A stretch of DNA of 64,000 nt, taken from NCBI GenBank assembly GCA_036346395.1, contig CM070609.1, positions 44,216,777 through 44,280,776 on the forward strand, read 5' to 3'. Below are positions 21,620 through 33,715 of the stretch, one piece after another; within the stretch, counting starts at the first letter, position 1, and every line of letters starts with the position of its first letter. The translations under genes and the position numbers were made by a program. The notes below the pieces were generated by a model. That model had not been told where the DNA came from. It did not search any database and saw only the letters and a list, made by a program, of their open reading frames with translations. Origin of the DNA: Hsuehochloa calcarea. Its lineage: Eukaryota; Streptophyta; Magnoliopsida; Poales; Poaceae.

Positions 21620-24318
21620 ATGGCGACTGACAAGTATTCTTTCAAACCACATATTTTCGATGGAATTGATTTTGCTTACTGGAAGGCACCCATGCAGGCC
21701 TACATCGAGGCTCAAGGACACGCAATTTGGCTTAAAGTCAAAAATGCTTATGTCGTGCCAGCCAATGATGATGTGATCACTCCAGATGTGGAGGACAATA
21801 GCATGGCTCGAAACTTTCTGATCCAAGGCCTTAGCCGATCTGAGTTTGAGCGTGTTGCTCATTTGAGGTCTGCTCATGAGATCTGGCGGACTCTCTGTGA
21901 TTACCACGATGGCTCCACTGCGATCAAGGAAGTGAGACAGAACCAGCTCAATAAAATATACTCCAAGATCGAGCAAAGGCCTAGTGAGTCTTTAGATGAG
22001 CTGCGGGGAAGGTTTTCTAAGATTCTTCATGATCTTCGCGCTGTTGACCTTGTTTTCTCTGATTCTGAGAACGCACGCCAGTTTTTGGGTGCTCTTGATA
22101 TGAATGTTTGGGGAATGAAGATCACATCCATCAATGACAACACTGTCATGAGTGAGCTTACCATGGATAAGCTATATTCGAGGTTAAAGACGCATGAGAT
22201 TGATTTCATCTCGCGTCTCCCCAAGACAGAGTTGATGGCTTTAGTGGTCGACCCATCTAAGGGTAGTTCATCTGATTCTTTGGATTTTAGCTCATCTGGT
22301 TTTTCTTTATCAGCTTTGCATTCTTTGAGTGATGAGCAACTAGAGAAACTACCCGATGATGATTTAGCCCTCCTATCTACCAAATTCTCGAGAGTTTACA
22401 ACAAGGTGAGGAACAGAAGGAGAGGTGGCCTTGTCACGTGCTTTGAGTGTGGTGAGCCAAACCACATTCGCTCCAGGTGCCCCAAGCTGAAGGGCAAGGA
22501 GGAGAAGGACTCTCGGAGGCGTCCTCAAGCTAGGGATGCGAGATCCAAGAAGACAAACTATCGCAAGTTCGTCAGCCGGGTCCTTGCCGCTCTTAAGAAT
22601 GTTAACATGAGCGATGTGGACTCGGAGACGGAGGACAACGAGGATGACTCCCGTGGAAAGAAGAAGGCTCGTAACTTCACCCAAGCATGTGTTTCATGGC
22701 GGGGACGCCACGACGCCGACTCCTCCAACGACGCACGATCCTTTCAAATGATCCCGATGAGGTATGTCCTTCACTTGCTTATATGAAACGTGCTTTGGTT
22801 CTTGCTAAACAGAAACTGCATGAGCGAGCTAAATTGATTAAGAAACAGGACACTATAATTGATAACTTGAACCTAGAAGTTGTTAAGCTCAAATCCATTA
22901 ATCCTGATGATATTTGTGATTCTTGCACTAGCTTGCTTAATGAATTGACAAGTTTAAAATCTGTTCATTCCTCTCTAGAATCAATTGAAAGATGCTCTTG
23001 ATGAACTAGAATCTCCTAAGCCTAGTCATGTTTGTATGAATGACATTTCTCTTGATGTGATTCTTTGAGATGCTATCCCTTTATCTTGCTCAAACGTGCT
23101 TTGCTTGAATTAAAATTGTATAGCGCTATGAAAGAATTGCGAGAAATTTGATGCTAGTCACACTTGTTCTCATTGTAAGAATAATAGTATTAAAATGAAA
23201 GAGATGACAAATAGTTCTTTACTATAGATCTGAATCTTGTGAGAATTGTCCTAAGCTCACATTGAAAATGAAGCTCTAAACAAGACACTAGAAGAAAAGG
23301 CTAAAATTGAAAAATCTATGACCATTATCGCTTCCAAGAAAGTTATTGACTCTACTTGTTGTGTCTTGCATGTCAACTTGAAACAATTATTGATAACATA
23401 CAAGAGGCTTTTAGAGACAAATTTAAGGAGCAGCTGAATAGGATTAGGATTCCTATTGTGTGTCTTGTGAGGCTTTGAAAGTTTAAGTATCTCTTCTTGA
23501 GAGTAAGTATGATGAAGCAATCAAGTCAAGAGAATGTCCTATATGTGAGAATCTAGCCAAAGAGAACGATTACCTCAAATGTGACTCTTGAGAGGTTTAC
23601 TAGTGGGAAGGAGAACCTCAACATGATTCTTGACCAATCTAAAGTGAGTATGAAGAATAGTGGCCTAGGTTTTAATTCCCTAGAGAATTCCAAGGATCAT
23701 CCACCTAAGATTGCAAGAGTTGTTGAGAGTGGTCCGTTTGAGGTAGATCCCCCTAAGCCATCTAAGGTTGTCTTTCGATCAATAGGTTTTGCCCAAACTC
23801 CTTCTAGTAAGACAGGTGCTTCATCAGGTTAGACCCCTCAAAAGGTCAAGTACCATTGCACCTTCTGTAAGAAAGACGACCATATTGTTGAGTTCTGCTT
23901 TCGTAGAGCCAAGACTAAGAGAAAGGGGAGGATGAGTGTTTTGAGGACTATTAGAGGAGTTCCTTCACCTTCTATAGTCTCTAGAGCCAGACAGCCTATT
24001 TTTCCTGCTAGACATAGGCCTAGGTTCGTAGAGGACTTCTTTGACTCTTTTGGTGGGTCTAGGCAGCGTTCTGGTTTAGGATATCGTGAGGAGAAACCAC
24101 GGGTAGCATCTAGACAGGGGGAGTACCGATCTTTTGGTAGATCGATTCGGAGAGGTCTAGGTGGTTCTCGTATGCATTCTTATGATTTCATTCCTAACCA
24201 TTTTTCTGCTGCTTCTTTTGTTGTTCCCAAGCATCGTGTGACTCAGTACTGGATTCCCAGGTCTCTTATCACTAACCCCAGTACTGAGGCACATATGTTT
24301 CCTGTTTGTGCTTTTTAG
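21620..24318 (+). pseudogene. gag: gag of copia element C
   Basis: ATG at 21620; a 388-codon frame holds the N-terminal gag domain (HIFDGIDFAYWKAPMQAYIE, AHEIWRTLCDYHDGS) and a zinc knuckle CFECGEPNHIRSRC (residues 274-287). A frameshift near 22690 moves to 22687-23001. A degraded coiled-coil stretch with scattered CxxC pairs follows (23000-23580), then 23581-23832. A second knuckle-like unit CTFCKKDDHIVEFC lies near 23850, and the final Arg-rich frame 23932-24318 ends in a stop just after a pyrimidine-rich TTTTTAG. The layout matches gag of B. Confidence 0.82.
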
Positions 24319-25840
24319 GTCCGTCGTGCGAGGAAGGAGGACATATGACTTGGTTACTCTGGGTGTTCTCGACATATGACTGGAGATTCTAGATGGTTCT
24401 CCCTCACACGTGCATCTGGCAATGAGTTGATTACCTTTGGGGATGCTTCTACCGGGACCGTGACAGCTAAGGGCACTGTGCGTGTCAACAACAAGTTCAT
24501 GCTTAAGGACGTCGATTTGGTAAGTAAGCTGAGGTATAATTTGCTATCTGTTTCTCATCTACTTGATGAGGGTCTAGAAGTAAGGTTTAAAAGTGGTGAG
24601 TGTAGAGTTCTAGATTCCTTGGGTGAACTTGTCTTTGAGATCTCCAGGTTTGAGAGGATTTTTTGTGCTGATTTTAGTATTTCCTCTGGTTCCAGTCCTG
24701 GATGTCTTGTAGCTTCTGATTCTCATGATCTTGTTTTGTGGCATCGTAGACTTAGGCATATAGGCTTTGATCACTTATCTAGAGTCAGTTGCAAGGATTT
24801 GATTAGAGGTTTGCCTAGGCTGAAGGCTGTTAGAGATCTTGTGTGCTCATCCTGTAGACATGGTAAGATAGTTTCTGCTTCTCATCCAACTCTTACCTTA
24901 GTGATGACTGATGGACCAGGACAACTTCTGCACTTAGACACTGTTGGTCCTTCCAGAATTCAGTCCGCCGGTGGGAAATGATATGTGCTAGTGATTGTGG
25001 ATGATTACTCCAGGTATTCATGGGTTTATTTTCTGGCTTCTAAGGACGGGGCATTTGGTTTCTTTAGAGAATTGATCCTTAGACTTGCTGTTGATCTTCC
25101 TAGAGCCTTGAGAGCCATTAGGAGTGACAATGGGACAGAATTCAAGAATTCTTCCTTTTCTGCCTTCTGCACCGATAGGGGAATTGAGCACCGCCATCTC
25201 CTAGAGTTCCCAGTGAGAATGGTGTTGTAGAGAGGAAGAACAGGACCCTTGTAGAGATGGCTCGAACCATGTTAGATGAGCATTCCACACCTAGGAGGTT
25301 TTGAGCTGAGGCGATCTCTACTGCTTGTTATATCTCTAATAGGGTTTTCTTGATATCTGTGATTGGCAAGACTTCTTTTGAGCTTAGATTTGGTCATAAG
25401 CCCAAAGTCTCTCATTTCAAGATTTTTGGCTGCAAGTGTTTTATTCTTAAACATGGCAACCTTGATAAATTTGAATCTAGATGTTCTGATGGTATATTTC
25501 TTGGATATCCTGTTCATTCTCGTGGCTATCGTGTATTTAATTTTGACACTAACAAAATTGTTAAGACTTGCGAAGTCATTTTTGATGAGGCTAGTCCTGG
25601 TACACTGGTTCCTGAAATTCGAGAAAGCATTTTCGTCAACGATGACTCTAAGGATGAGGACCCAATCCATCCTCCAGTCACATCTGAGATGGTTGGAGAG
25701 CCTACTTCCACTACTCCAGCTTCAGCTGAGCAGCCTCCTCCTATCTTCACCGACGATCTTACTGGCTCTGCTCCTACCTCCACAGCTCATGAGATAGAGG
25801 CCACTTCTGCACCAGGAGCTCCTCTTCACATTCAGTGATG
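24319..25840 (+). pseudogene. pol: Protease and integrase of copia element C
   Basis: The protease block is readable as (G)ACTCTGGGTGTTCTCGACATATGACTGG (DSGCSRHMTG type) with a base lost at the catalytic Asp codon. The frame 24376-24981 covers the rest of protease and the zinc region (LWHRRLRHIG, VCSSCRHGK) and ends in TGA at 24979-24981, where family members have Trp. The frame 24985-25230 has VIVDDYSRYSWVYF and AIRSDNGTEF. After shifts, 25350-25838 gives the GHKPKVSHFKIFGCKC block and the Pro/Ser/Thr-rich linker to RT. Confidence 0.85.
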
Positions 25841-25856
25841 GCATCCACCTGAGCAG

Positions 25857-26655
25857 ATGATTGGGGATCTTCAAGAGCGAGTCACTCGCTCCAGGTTTAT
25901 TTCTCCTGATTCTCATGCACATTATGCTTTTGTCGCCTCTTTTGAACCTCGAGATATCACCCATGCTTTATCTGATGCCTCTTGGGTCAATGCCATGCAT
26001 GAAGAGCTTAAAATTTTTGAAAGAAATAAAGTCTGGACCTTAGTTGAACCCCCATTTGATCATAATATAATTAGAACAAAATGGATTTTCAAAAATAAGC
26101 AAAGTGAGGATGGGTTGGTAGTTCGCAATAAGGCTAGACTTCTAGCTCAAGGATATTCCCAGGTAGAAAGCTTAGACTTTGAAGAGACCTTTGCTCCTGT
26201 AGCTAGATTAGAAGCCATTCGTATTTTATTAGCATTTGCAACATCTGAGGGTTTTAAGCTTTATCAAATGGATGTTAAAAGTTCTTTCTTAATTGGTGTC
26301 ATAGAAGAAGAGGTCTATGTCAAGCAACCTCCTGGTTTTGAAAATCTTAAATTCCCTAATCATGTTTTCAAACTCTCTAAAGCCCTGTATGGATTGAAGC
26401 AAACCCCTAGAGCTTGGTTTGACAGGCTTAAGAGTTTTCTGCTTAAAAATGATTTCAAAATGGAATAGTTTATAAAACTTTGTTCACTCTCAGGCATGGT
26501 AGTGATTTCTTATTAGTTCAGATTTATATGGATGATATCATATTCGGCGGTTCCTCTCATGCTTTGATGTCTAGATTTTCAGATTCCATGAGCAGGGAGT
26601 TCGAGATGAGTATGATGGGAGAATTGGCATTCTTCCTTCTTCAAGTCAAGCAACT
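25857..26655 (+). pseudogene. pol: Reverse transcriptase of copia element C, truncated
   Basis: An open frame of 203 codons covers fingers and palm: WVNAMHEELKIFERNKVW, KWIFKNKQSEDG, KARLLAQGYSQ, QMDVKSSFL and LYGLKQTPRAWFDRL. A TAG follows FKME (near 26466). Beyond it, IYMDDIIFGGSS (catalytic YMDD near 26527-26538) and FEMSMMGELAFFLLQVKQ can be read in another frame, and then the sequence switches to LTR. The thumb and all of RNase H are missing. Confidence 0.87.
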
Positions 26656-27192
26656 TTGACTTCTAGGATCATATAGACCATCAATCTCCCACGAGCAAGT
26701 TTTGGATCAAGTTTTTCGTTTTGCTCAGTTTTGAACCCTCCTTCGGTAAAACAGAAAAAGGTCAAAACTTTGACGTAGATCTGGACGATCGTTGCTTGGA
26801 ATAGGTTCCAGATATCTTTAGAAAGGTGTGTTCCGAATTTGGTCAAGTTTCATCCAGTAGATCAAAAGTTACACTAATTTTCGTTTTGATTTCGGGCTGT
26901 CTGCACTGTTTCTGGTCAGGGCCGGTCAGACCGATTCCATAACGTTGGTCAAACCGCCAAGCGGCCCGACCGTCAAATTGCCGTCGGTCTGACCGCTCTA
27001 GTGAGTTTAATCTCCATATTTTGGGTCTTTTGCTTAAGGGGTTAATCGGATTCAGCACAAGGCTTACTCTGTGCATTTACTGACCTTCTTAGTTTTCATT
27101 GCTATTGGAGAAAAGTTCGTGTTGAATTCGATTAAGGCGAAAATCAATAAAGCGCCTATTCACCCTCCTCTAGTCGCCTTTCTAGTCCTACA
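26656..27192 (+). repeat. 3' LTR fragment of element C
   Basis: Starts inside the LTR (the segment resembling GATCATCAATC..CACGA-CAAGC of B) and ends TCTAGTCCTACA at 27192. It contains CGGTC-N-GACCG motifs near 26920-26995. No polypurine tract or TATA box is present because the 5' part of the LTR is gone. Confidence 0.8.
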
Positions 27193-27851
27193 AATAGCCT
27201 CTTTATGAGCTCTTTTGGTATAATCCTCCTCCTTATGCTTCTTGGGCACATTATAGACGGTTCCAATTACAAACCGTCTGTGATGAATAAATATCACAGA
27301 CTGTTCTTGTTAATAAACGTCTATGATAAGTAGGGTCAATCCTTAGACGGTTCAAATTACAAACTTTCTGTGATAAATAAACATCACAGACTGTTCTTGT
27401 TGGTAAACGTCTGTGATAATTAGGGTCAATCCTGGAATATTTTATTTATTTGGCCCCCTTCTTTCCGCAGTCGTGGAGCGCAGGAGGTCCTGGTCGTGGA
27501 GCGCAGAAGGTCGTGGTCGTGGAGCACAGGGGGTCGTGGTCGTGAAGTAGCTGATTTTTTTGTAGTTGTATGCAAAATAGACTGTTCATATCACCGACGG
27601 TTCAACAACAAACCATCCGTGATACAAAATTATCGTAGACTGTTCTTCTTCAAAACCCGTCTGTGATTTTTCATATACGGTTTTCAACATGAACCGTCTG
27701 TGATATTATATCTTCGTAAACGATTTTTACCGCAGTCAGGAATACAGACGTGTGCTAAACCAAACCGTCTGTGATTATATTTAATACTGACTGTTCTAAA
27801 AAATCATATGTGAGGAGCCGTCCAAGATAACCGGCCCCTTTTATAGTAGTG
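27193..27851. mobile_element. CACTA transposon end fragment
   Basis: Dense subterminal repeats of the form CACAGACGGTT / AACCGTCTGTGAT in both orientations, and a terminal CCCCTTTTATAGTAGTG at 27835-27851, the reverse complement of a CACTACTATAAAAGGGG terminus. Two copies of a roughly 90-bp unit (GGGTCAATCC ending near 27343 and 27430) lie on the left. The other end of this element is not in the window; copia C borders it at 27192. Confidence 0.8.
27466..27552 (+). repeat. Short tandem repeat, about 23-25 bp, 3.5 copies
   Basis: Units of GTCGTGGAGCGCAGNNGGTC(GTG) repeat inside the CACTA fragment, with small changes between copies. Confidence 0.8.
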
Positions 27852-28841
27852 TATATACCCTCCATTTCCGACGACGACGCGGCCGGGCGTACGCTCGATC
27901 CGATCTCATGCCGCCGGAGCCATCTCGAGACTGGACCCCACTGTAAGAGGTAATGGTGAGCAACGGCGCCAGTGTTCCCATTGGCGGAGCCTGCACCAGA
28001 GCACGCTGGGCATGTTCCCATGATGGCATCGGCGGTGAGGAGACGTTTTGGCCGACGCAGGAGACTCGGCATGGGGGTAGATGACGCCAAGTAGATGAGC
28101 ACTGGCCCTCGCGCCAAATGCAATTTGAAGCCAGCTTCAGAAGCGAATGAAAGCGCGGCATCAAGGAGTAGTGGCGCTTAGATTGTGCAGCTAGAATGCT
28201 ATGTTCTTAGTGTTCATGTTCTAATGCTTATTTGCGTATCTTTTGTTCATAGCCTGCAAACTTCAGTTGTAATTTCTTCATATGCGAATCTTCTGTTAAG
28301 GAATGGGGTGTTCTCCTTATCGGGAAAAGATTGATGTGTAGTCAACATGATTCTCAATATTACATCGGTTGGTTACACCATCGTCTGTAACATTTTGGGT
28401 AATTTGATTCAAGTTCTCCTTTTCGTCTCGATACGAAGGCTTGCCGTTTCTCCTGCGATAAACTTGGGACTAAATTTTGTCCATTGAAAATCACCCTTGT
28501 TTGTTTATTTGGGATTGAAGAACATTTAATATGGTTTATTTAGGATCCGTTAACTTGCAATGCAAACTATAGTAGCATCAAGCTATCACCTTGATAGGCA
28601 TTTCATACGCCTCACAGAGAAAAGCTTAACGGGTATTTGCTTAGGACTTGAGAATCACAAAAGTTAGCATATATATACATATACGAAATGTGCCTCCTTG
28701 CTTGCATGTGGATCGTAAAGGTTCATTAATTAGTTTGTTGATCATCACATCAATCAAGACTCAATTGTTCCTAGTGGGCGTATTCATGCAACAAAAGACT
28801 AATATTCCTTTTGAGTAAGAAACAATTGCAAGTGGTACTGT
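27852..28841. other. Unassigned sequence between two CACTA ends
   Basis: About 1 kb. The left 300 bp are GC-rich with overlapping minus-strand ORFs of 107 and 122 codons that I do not recognise. The rest is AT-rich without ORFs. No terminal repeats, primer site or polypurine tract are seen. It may be the only non-transposon DNA in the window or a gene fragment captured by a CACTA element. Confidence 0.4.
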
Positions 28842-28895
28842 CACTACAAAATATGCTATACTAGACACCTATTTGGAATCGCTCAGGATAAAATT

Positions 28896-28931
28896 ATCAC
28901 AGACGGTTCTTGTAAAGAACCGTCTGTGATA
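28896..28931. promoter_or_regulatory. CACTA subterminal inverted repeat (transposase-binding type)
   Basis: A 16-bp stem ATCACAGACGGTTCTT and its exact complement around GTA. Tail-to-tail subterminal repeats of this kind bind the small transposition protein in En/Spm-like elements; the binding role here is inferred. Confidence 0.75.
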
Positions 28932-29301
28932 TACACTATAAGTAGATCCTCCCGACAGCCCCCTTTCCATTCCATTTGAGGCACCGCCACCTCCGCCGCC
29001 GCCTCCTCCCCATTGGCCACCTGCCCTTCACTGCCGCATCCTCCCCGCTTTGAGCTATTACCCCGCCTCCTCCTCCCCATTGCGGCACCTCTGCTGCCTC
29101 CTCCCACATTGCGCCACCTTGAGAGAAGGGTAACGATCAGAACCTTTTATTTTTACCCTAGACTAATCACTAATGTGTAATAATCAGAACACTTTATATT
29201 TGCTCTAGACTAATCACTAATGTGTTTGGTCATTATGAAGGGTACTTATGTTTATTAATATAATTTAACACTAATTAATTTGTTACGTATGATACGTGTA
29301 G

Positions 29302-32300
29302 ATGGACCAAATCGATGTACATTGAGAACCGTGTGAGTGAAGAGTATATTAATGGCGTGTTTACTTTTAGAAGAACCGCCGAAAGGTGATATGTTGAAGA
29401 AGGGATAAAATTTATGTATCGTCCATGCATTGATTATGTAATATGAAAATGTTTAACAACCCGCGCAGATCGAAGCTCACTTAATACGAAGGGGTTTCAA
29501 AAAAGGATATACATGTTGGAGCAGTCACGGTGAAGAGCAGATTATACCGGAAGTCAGTAATGATGACATCACCGAGGAAGTCAACGATATGCAGGGTATG
29601 GAGTGTGCTTTTGATGAGGATAGGTCGCATGATGACAATCTGGATCAGATGCTACGTGATGCAGAAGGGAACTACGGTGAGAGAGAGTTTTGTAAATTCG
29701 ATTGCTTAATGGAGGACTCGAGGAAACCTTTGTTCCCTGGCTGCAAGCCGGAATACACAAGGTTGTCAACCGTGCTTGAACTGCTGAAATTGAAGGCAAG
29801 CAATGGTTGGTCCGACAAGATTTTTACGGCGTTGTTAGGTCTCTTAGCTGACATCCTTCCGGAGAGAAACGTGTTGCCCAGCACGACCTACCAAGCTAAG
29901 AAGGTTATTTGTCCATTGGGAATGGAAGTAGAAAGAATATATCCATGTCCGAACGATTGTATCCTCTACCGTAAAGAGTATGCAGACATGCATTTATGTC
30001 CCGTGTGCAAAGCATCCCGATACAAGCGTAAGAATACTGCTAAGACGAAGCAAGAACCTCCTACTAAGATGTTGTGGTATATGTCTGTGATCCCACGTTT
30101 GAAGCGTTTATTTGTGAACCGAAATGAGGCAATATTGATGCGTTGGCACTCTGAGGAGCGTAAGAAAGATGGAAAGCTCGACACCTCACGATTCTCGCCC
30201 AAAGGAGAAACTTCGATCGGAGCTTCAAAAGTTCGGTGCGGAACCGAGGAACATAAGGTTAGGGTTGAGTACGGACGGAATGAATCCTTTCGTAACATGA
30301 GCACCACATAGCACTGCCCGTGAATCTATGTATGTACAACCTTCCTCCTTGGCTGTGTATGAAGCGGAAATACATTTTGATGTCACTACTTATCCAAGGG
30401 CCGAAGCAACCTGGGAACGATATTGATGTGTACCTAGCACCATTGCTGGAAGATCTTGTGACACTTTGGAACGAAGGGTACAAGTATGGGATGCGATAAA
30501 CGAGAGAACTTCACTTTACGTGCCATGTTATTCGCACCATCAATGATTTTTCTCGCCCTTGGTAACTCCGTCGGGTTCAAGACAAAAGGAGCCAAAGCCC
30601 GTCTGCGACCGCTTAGATGGTACCGAGAGTGTATGGCTGAACAACTCACGCAAAACTGTGTATATGCGTCACCGTAGGTTCCTTCCCAGGATTCACCCAT
30701 ACCGCAAGATGAAGAAACAATTCGACGGAAATAAAGAGGACGGTTCAGCTCCAAGGGCTTTTAGAGGGAAAGAGGTCTATGATATGGTTAAGGATATTGA
30801 TGTTGTGCTTGGAAAGGGACGTAAATTAAGGACCCCTTAGAAAAACATCTGGAAGAAGCGGTCAATTTTTTGGGACTTGCCTTATTGGGAGCACTTAGAA
30901 GTTCGCCACTGCATCGACGTCATGCACGTGGAGAAGAATGTATGTGATAGCTTGATTGGTCTTTTACTGAACATTAGTGGCAAAACAAAAGACGGTGTTA
31001 ACGCATGGCGTGACTTGGTTGATATGAACATAAGAACCGAAAGTTAGCACCGAAAGAGACCGATAAAGGACTAACGCATCTTCCCCAAATTGCTACACTT
31101 TGTCCAAGGCCGAGAGAAATGAACTATGTCAAAGCTTGCATGGTGTGAAAGTTCGTCCGATTATTCGCCAATATTAAGAAACTTGTTTCCATGAAAGATT
31201 TGAAATTAATTGGTATGAAGTCTCATGATTGTCATGTGCTGATGACACAAATGCTTCCTGTTGCAATTAGGAGTATCTTGCCAAACAAGGTCCGAGTGGC
31301 AAACTTTAGGCTGTGTTATTTCTTTAACTCAATTGCTCAGAAGGTTATCGATCCCGAAGGACTCGACGCTCTGCAGGCCGAGGTGGTGAAGACTCTATGT
31401 CATCTTGAGATGTATTTCCTCGTAATTTTTTGATATCATGATCCATCTCATTGTTCACCTTGTGAAAGAGATAAAGATATGCGGCCATGTGTTTCTACGT
31501 CATATGTACCCTTTCGAGAGATACATGGGAATTCTGAAGTCCTACATACGGAATCGATCTCGGCCGGAGGGCAAGATTATCGAAGGTTATGCAACCAAGA
31601 GGTCATTGAGTTCTCAAGGACTACATGGCTCGTGGAACCGATAGGTGTGCCTCTATCTCATCACGAGGGGAGATTGGAGGGTATCGGGACCATCGGAAGG
31701 AAAGCAATCACTCCCGATCTAGATACATACGCACAGGCCTATTTCACGGTCTTACAACACATGACCCAAGTGTCCCCGTACATCGACGAGCACAAAGACA
31801 TGGTACGCCAAATGTAATGCAGATCGGTCTGAGGTTTGGATAACGAGAGCACAACCGCTTGCTCAACGAATGGTTAAAGATGCGATTAACTTGGAGGTCA
31901 TCAAGTGATGAAACGCTACTATGGTTGGCCAAAGGATCAAAATTTACAATTGTGACATGGTAAGGATACGACATAAATGGGTATACATTTTATACGGCAG
32001 CTCAGGATAGGAAGAGCACAGTCTAGAACAGCGGTGTCCGCATAGATGCATTTCACGAGGGGTTCAATACCGCGGGGGCACGCGTGTTGAACTCGTACTA
32101 TGGGTTCGTAGAGGAGATTTGGGAGCTCGACTATGTACTTTTCAAGATCCCCCTGTTTCGATGTCATTGGGTTAAACTTCTGCAGGGCGTGAAGGTCGAC
32201 AAGTACGGACTACTGTGGACCTCAAACGTGTCGGATACAAGGACGAACCATTCGTACTCGCTAAGCAAGTTGTTTAAGTTTTTTATGTAACGGACCCAGC

Positions 32301-32480
32301 AAATAAGAACCGCCACGTAGTTCTTCATGGGAAAAGAAGGATTGTCGGAGTTGAGAATGTCGTGGATAAGGAAGAGTACAATCAATTTGACGAGTTGCCT
32401 CCTTTCGAGACGGCATCGATCGAGGAAGAACCTGAGAGGAAGCTAGCTATATGCGCGTCGATCATCATGAAGGACTATAT
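29302..32480 (+). pseudogene. TNP2-like CACTA transposase, broken
   Basis: Domains in order: an N-terminal transposon-associated domain near 29304-29540 (KSMYIENRVSEEYINGVFTF), an acidic linker, then TNP2/Transposase_21 from 29589 in a 240-codon frame (LLGLLADILPERNVLPSTTYQAKK, ICPLGMEVERIYPCPNDCILY, CPVCKASRY) continuing in several frames to about 31000 (YWEHLEVRHCIDVMHVEKNV). DUF4218 follows near 31190-31800 (HLVKEIKICGHVFLRHMYPF) and DUF4216 near 31980-32280 (VDKYGLLWTSNVSDTR). At least six frameshifts or stops are present. It would have cut and moved the element; this copy cannot be functional. Confidence 0.87.
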
Positions 32481-32519
32481 TTCAATTAAGCATGTATTCC
32501 ATTGTAATTTGATGTTAAC

Positions 32520-32735
32520 ATGGAAATGCGTCACATGTTATGGACCAGTGCTAAATCGGTCAAACTGCTATGTGTTGGGCGGTCCGACCGATTTCCCTTT
32601 GAAATGATTCTCTGTGCGGTAGTTCCGCCGTTGATAAATGGAACTACCGGCAGCGTAAGTTCAAGTTCTTGCGAACGCTTATTCCGTAGAAGCATATTTT
32701 TGGTGTGGGTCAATTTGTGAGGATTCTGTTATTTC
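32520..32735 (+). repeat. LTR-like fragment with GGTCCGACC and GGTAGTTCC inverted motifs
   Basis: A short stretch with GCGGTCCGACCG and CGGTAGTTCCGCC..GGAACTACCGG, motifs like those in the copia LTRs of this window, placed between CACTA coding sequence and a gypsy LTR. The family cannot be named from so short a piece. Confidence 0.4.
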
Positions 32736-33715
32736 CATAAGACCGAGGTTTACTTGGTCTTAAGGAAATAACTCTGGGCCTCAAGCAAATGAATTCCATC
32801 TTAACACTATCCAAGTCAATTCGAAGGTTATGCACCTTAAAAAGGTAATATTAATACAAGTCCAAAACAGTTGAGTTTGACTCATTTTGAGTTCCCAAGA
32901 TTTAGTTATGCATTTACAGAGACATGCTTGAAACCAATTTTAATATTATGTTTATCAAAAATGAAAAGTATCAGAAGTGGTTTCATCCATTTTGGAGTTG
33001 AAATGAATGAGTTATGATTTTTTAAAGTTAACATATTTAACAGTGTGCAAATTAATACTTTCTCGGATTTTATAAAGCGACTAATACTTTTCTCACCGAG
33101 CTTCACGCTAGCTACTGACACTGCTAGTGGGCCGCGCGGCAGTAGCGCACCCACACACTGACAGATGGGCCCGATGCACAGCGGCCCACCGTGTGAGCGC
33201 GCACGCGTGATTCAAAGGCGGCGATTGTGAGCCGTTGGATCAAGATCCAATGGTTCACAGCCATGGGCGCGTTTCGGACAGTCCGAACGGCCTATCGAAT
33301 CTCGACCATTCATTTGGCATCGCACGGCTAAGATTCGCGACGCGTTTTGGACGGTCCGAACGGCCCACTAAATCAGAGCCGTCGATTATACATCTAACGG
33401 TCAGAAACGATCCAAGTTATACACGCCCTCAAATGGATGGTCCGAACGCTTGAATGAAGGTGGGCCGTTGATCTAAAGATAGACGGCCACATCGAAGAAC
33501 TTTCGAACGGTCCGAACGCTCACGCGAACTCGGTCGTTGATCTAAAGATCGACGGTCCGGTCGGCCCAATCAAAGAACGGCTCATAAGATCTGTTCCGCC
33601 CTGGAAGATCCAAGGGTTAAGATTTCATGGTGGATCGGAATGGTCCGAACGCCCAATGCATCCGCCCGCTCGCTGAGATCTCGACGACTCTACATTTGTG
33701 TGTAAACAGTTCACA
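32736..33715 (-). mobile_element. Ty3/gypsy LTR fragment, minus strand
   Basis: Read on minus: a GC-rich part with inverted repeats of the type GCCGTTGATC..GATC-ACGGC (33231-33254, 33462-33488, 33531-33557) and five GGTCCGAAC motifs (near 33282, 33355, 33441, 33511, 33643), then AT-rich DNA. The same arrangement is in the larger LTR at 36976-39533, so it is the same LTR type, internally truncated on both sides. No coding sequence. Confidence 0.6.

Larger units (their letters stand above)
21312..27192 (+). mobile_element. Copia element C with both LTRs truncated
   Basis: LTR fragment (21312-21563), primer site, gag, protease, integrase, RT, then a direct jump from RT to an internal LTR position (about 26656) and the LTR end at 27192. 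RNase H, 3' UTR, polypurine tract and the start of the 3' LTR are missing. It is related to B and H at LTR and protein level but clearly diverged (for example YMDD instead of YVDD). Its left edge joins the end of A's 3' LTR exactly. Confidence 0.85.
28842..32520 (+). mobile_element. CACTA transposon, 5' part with TNP2-like transposase
   Basis: Starts with CACTACAAAA at 28842. A near-perfect hairpin follows at 28896-28931 (ATCACAGACGGTTCTT, 3-nt loop, and its complement), a typical subterminal repeat. Then come a TATA-like ACTATAAG near 28936, a Pro-codon-rich leader, and a transposase gene from about 29302. No 3' terminus (..GTAGTG) of this family is found; at about 32520 the sequence passes into unrelated LTR-like DNA. 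Confidence 0.85.

Noticed and set aside
27755..28164. Minus-strand ORFs of 122 and 107 codons as a host gene
   Set aside because: Two frames overlap in GC-rich DNA and the longer one runs into a CACTA terminus at 27851; no motif or homologue recognised.
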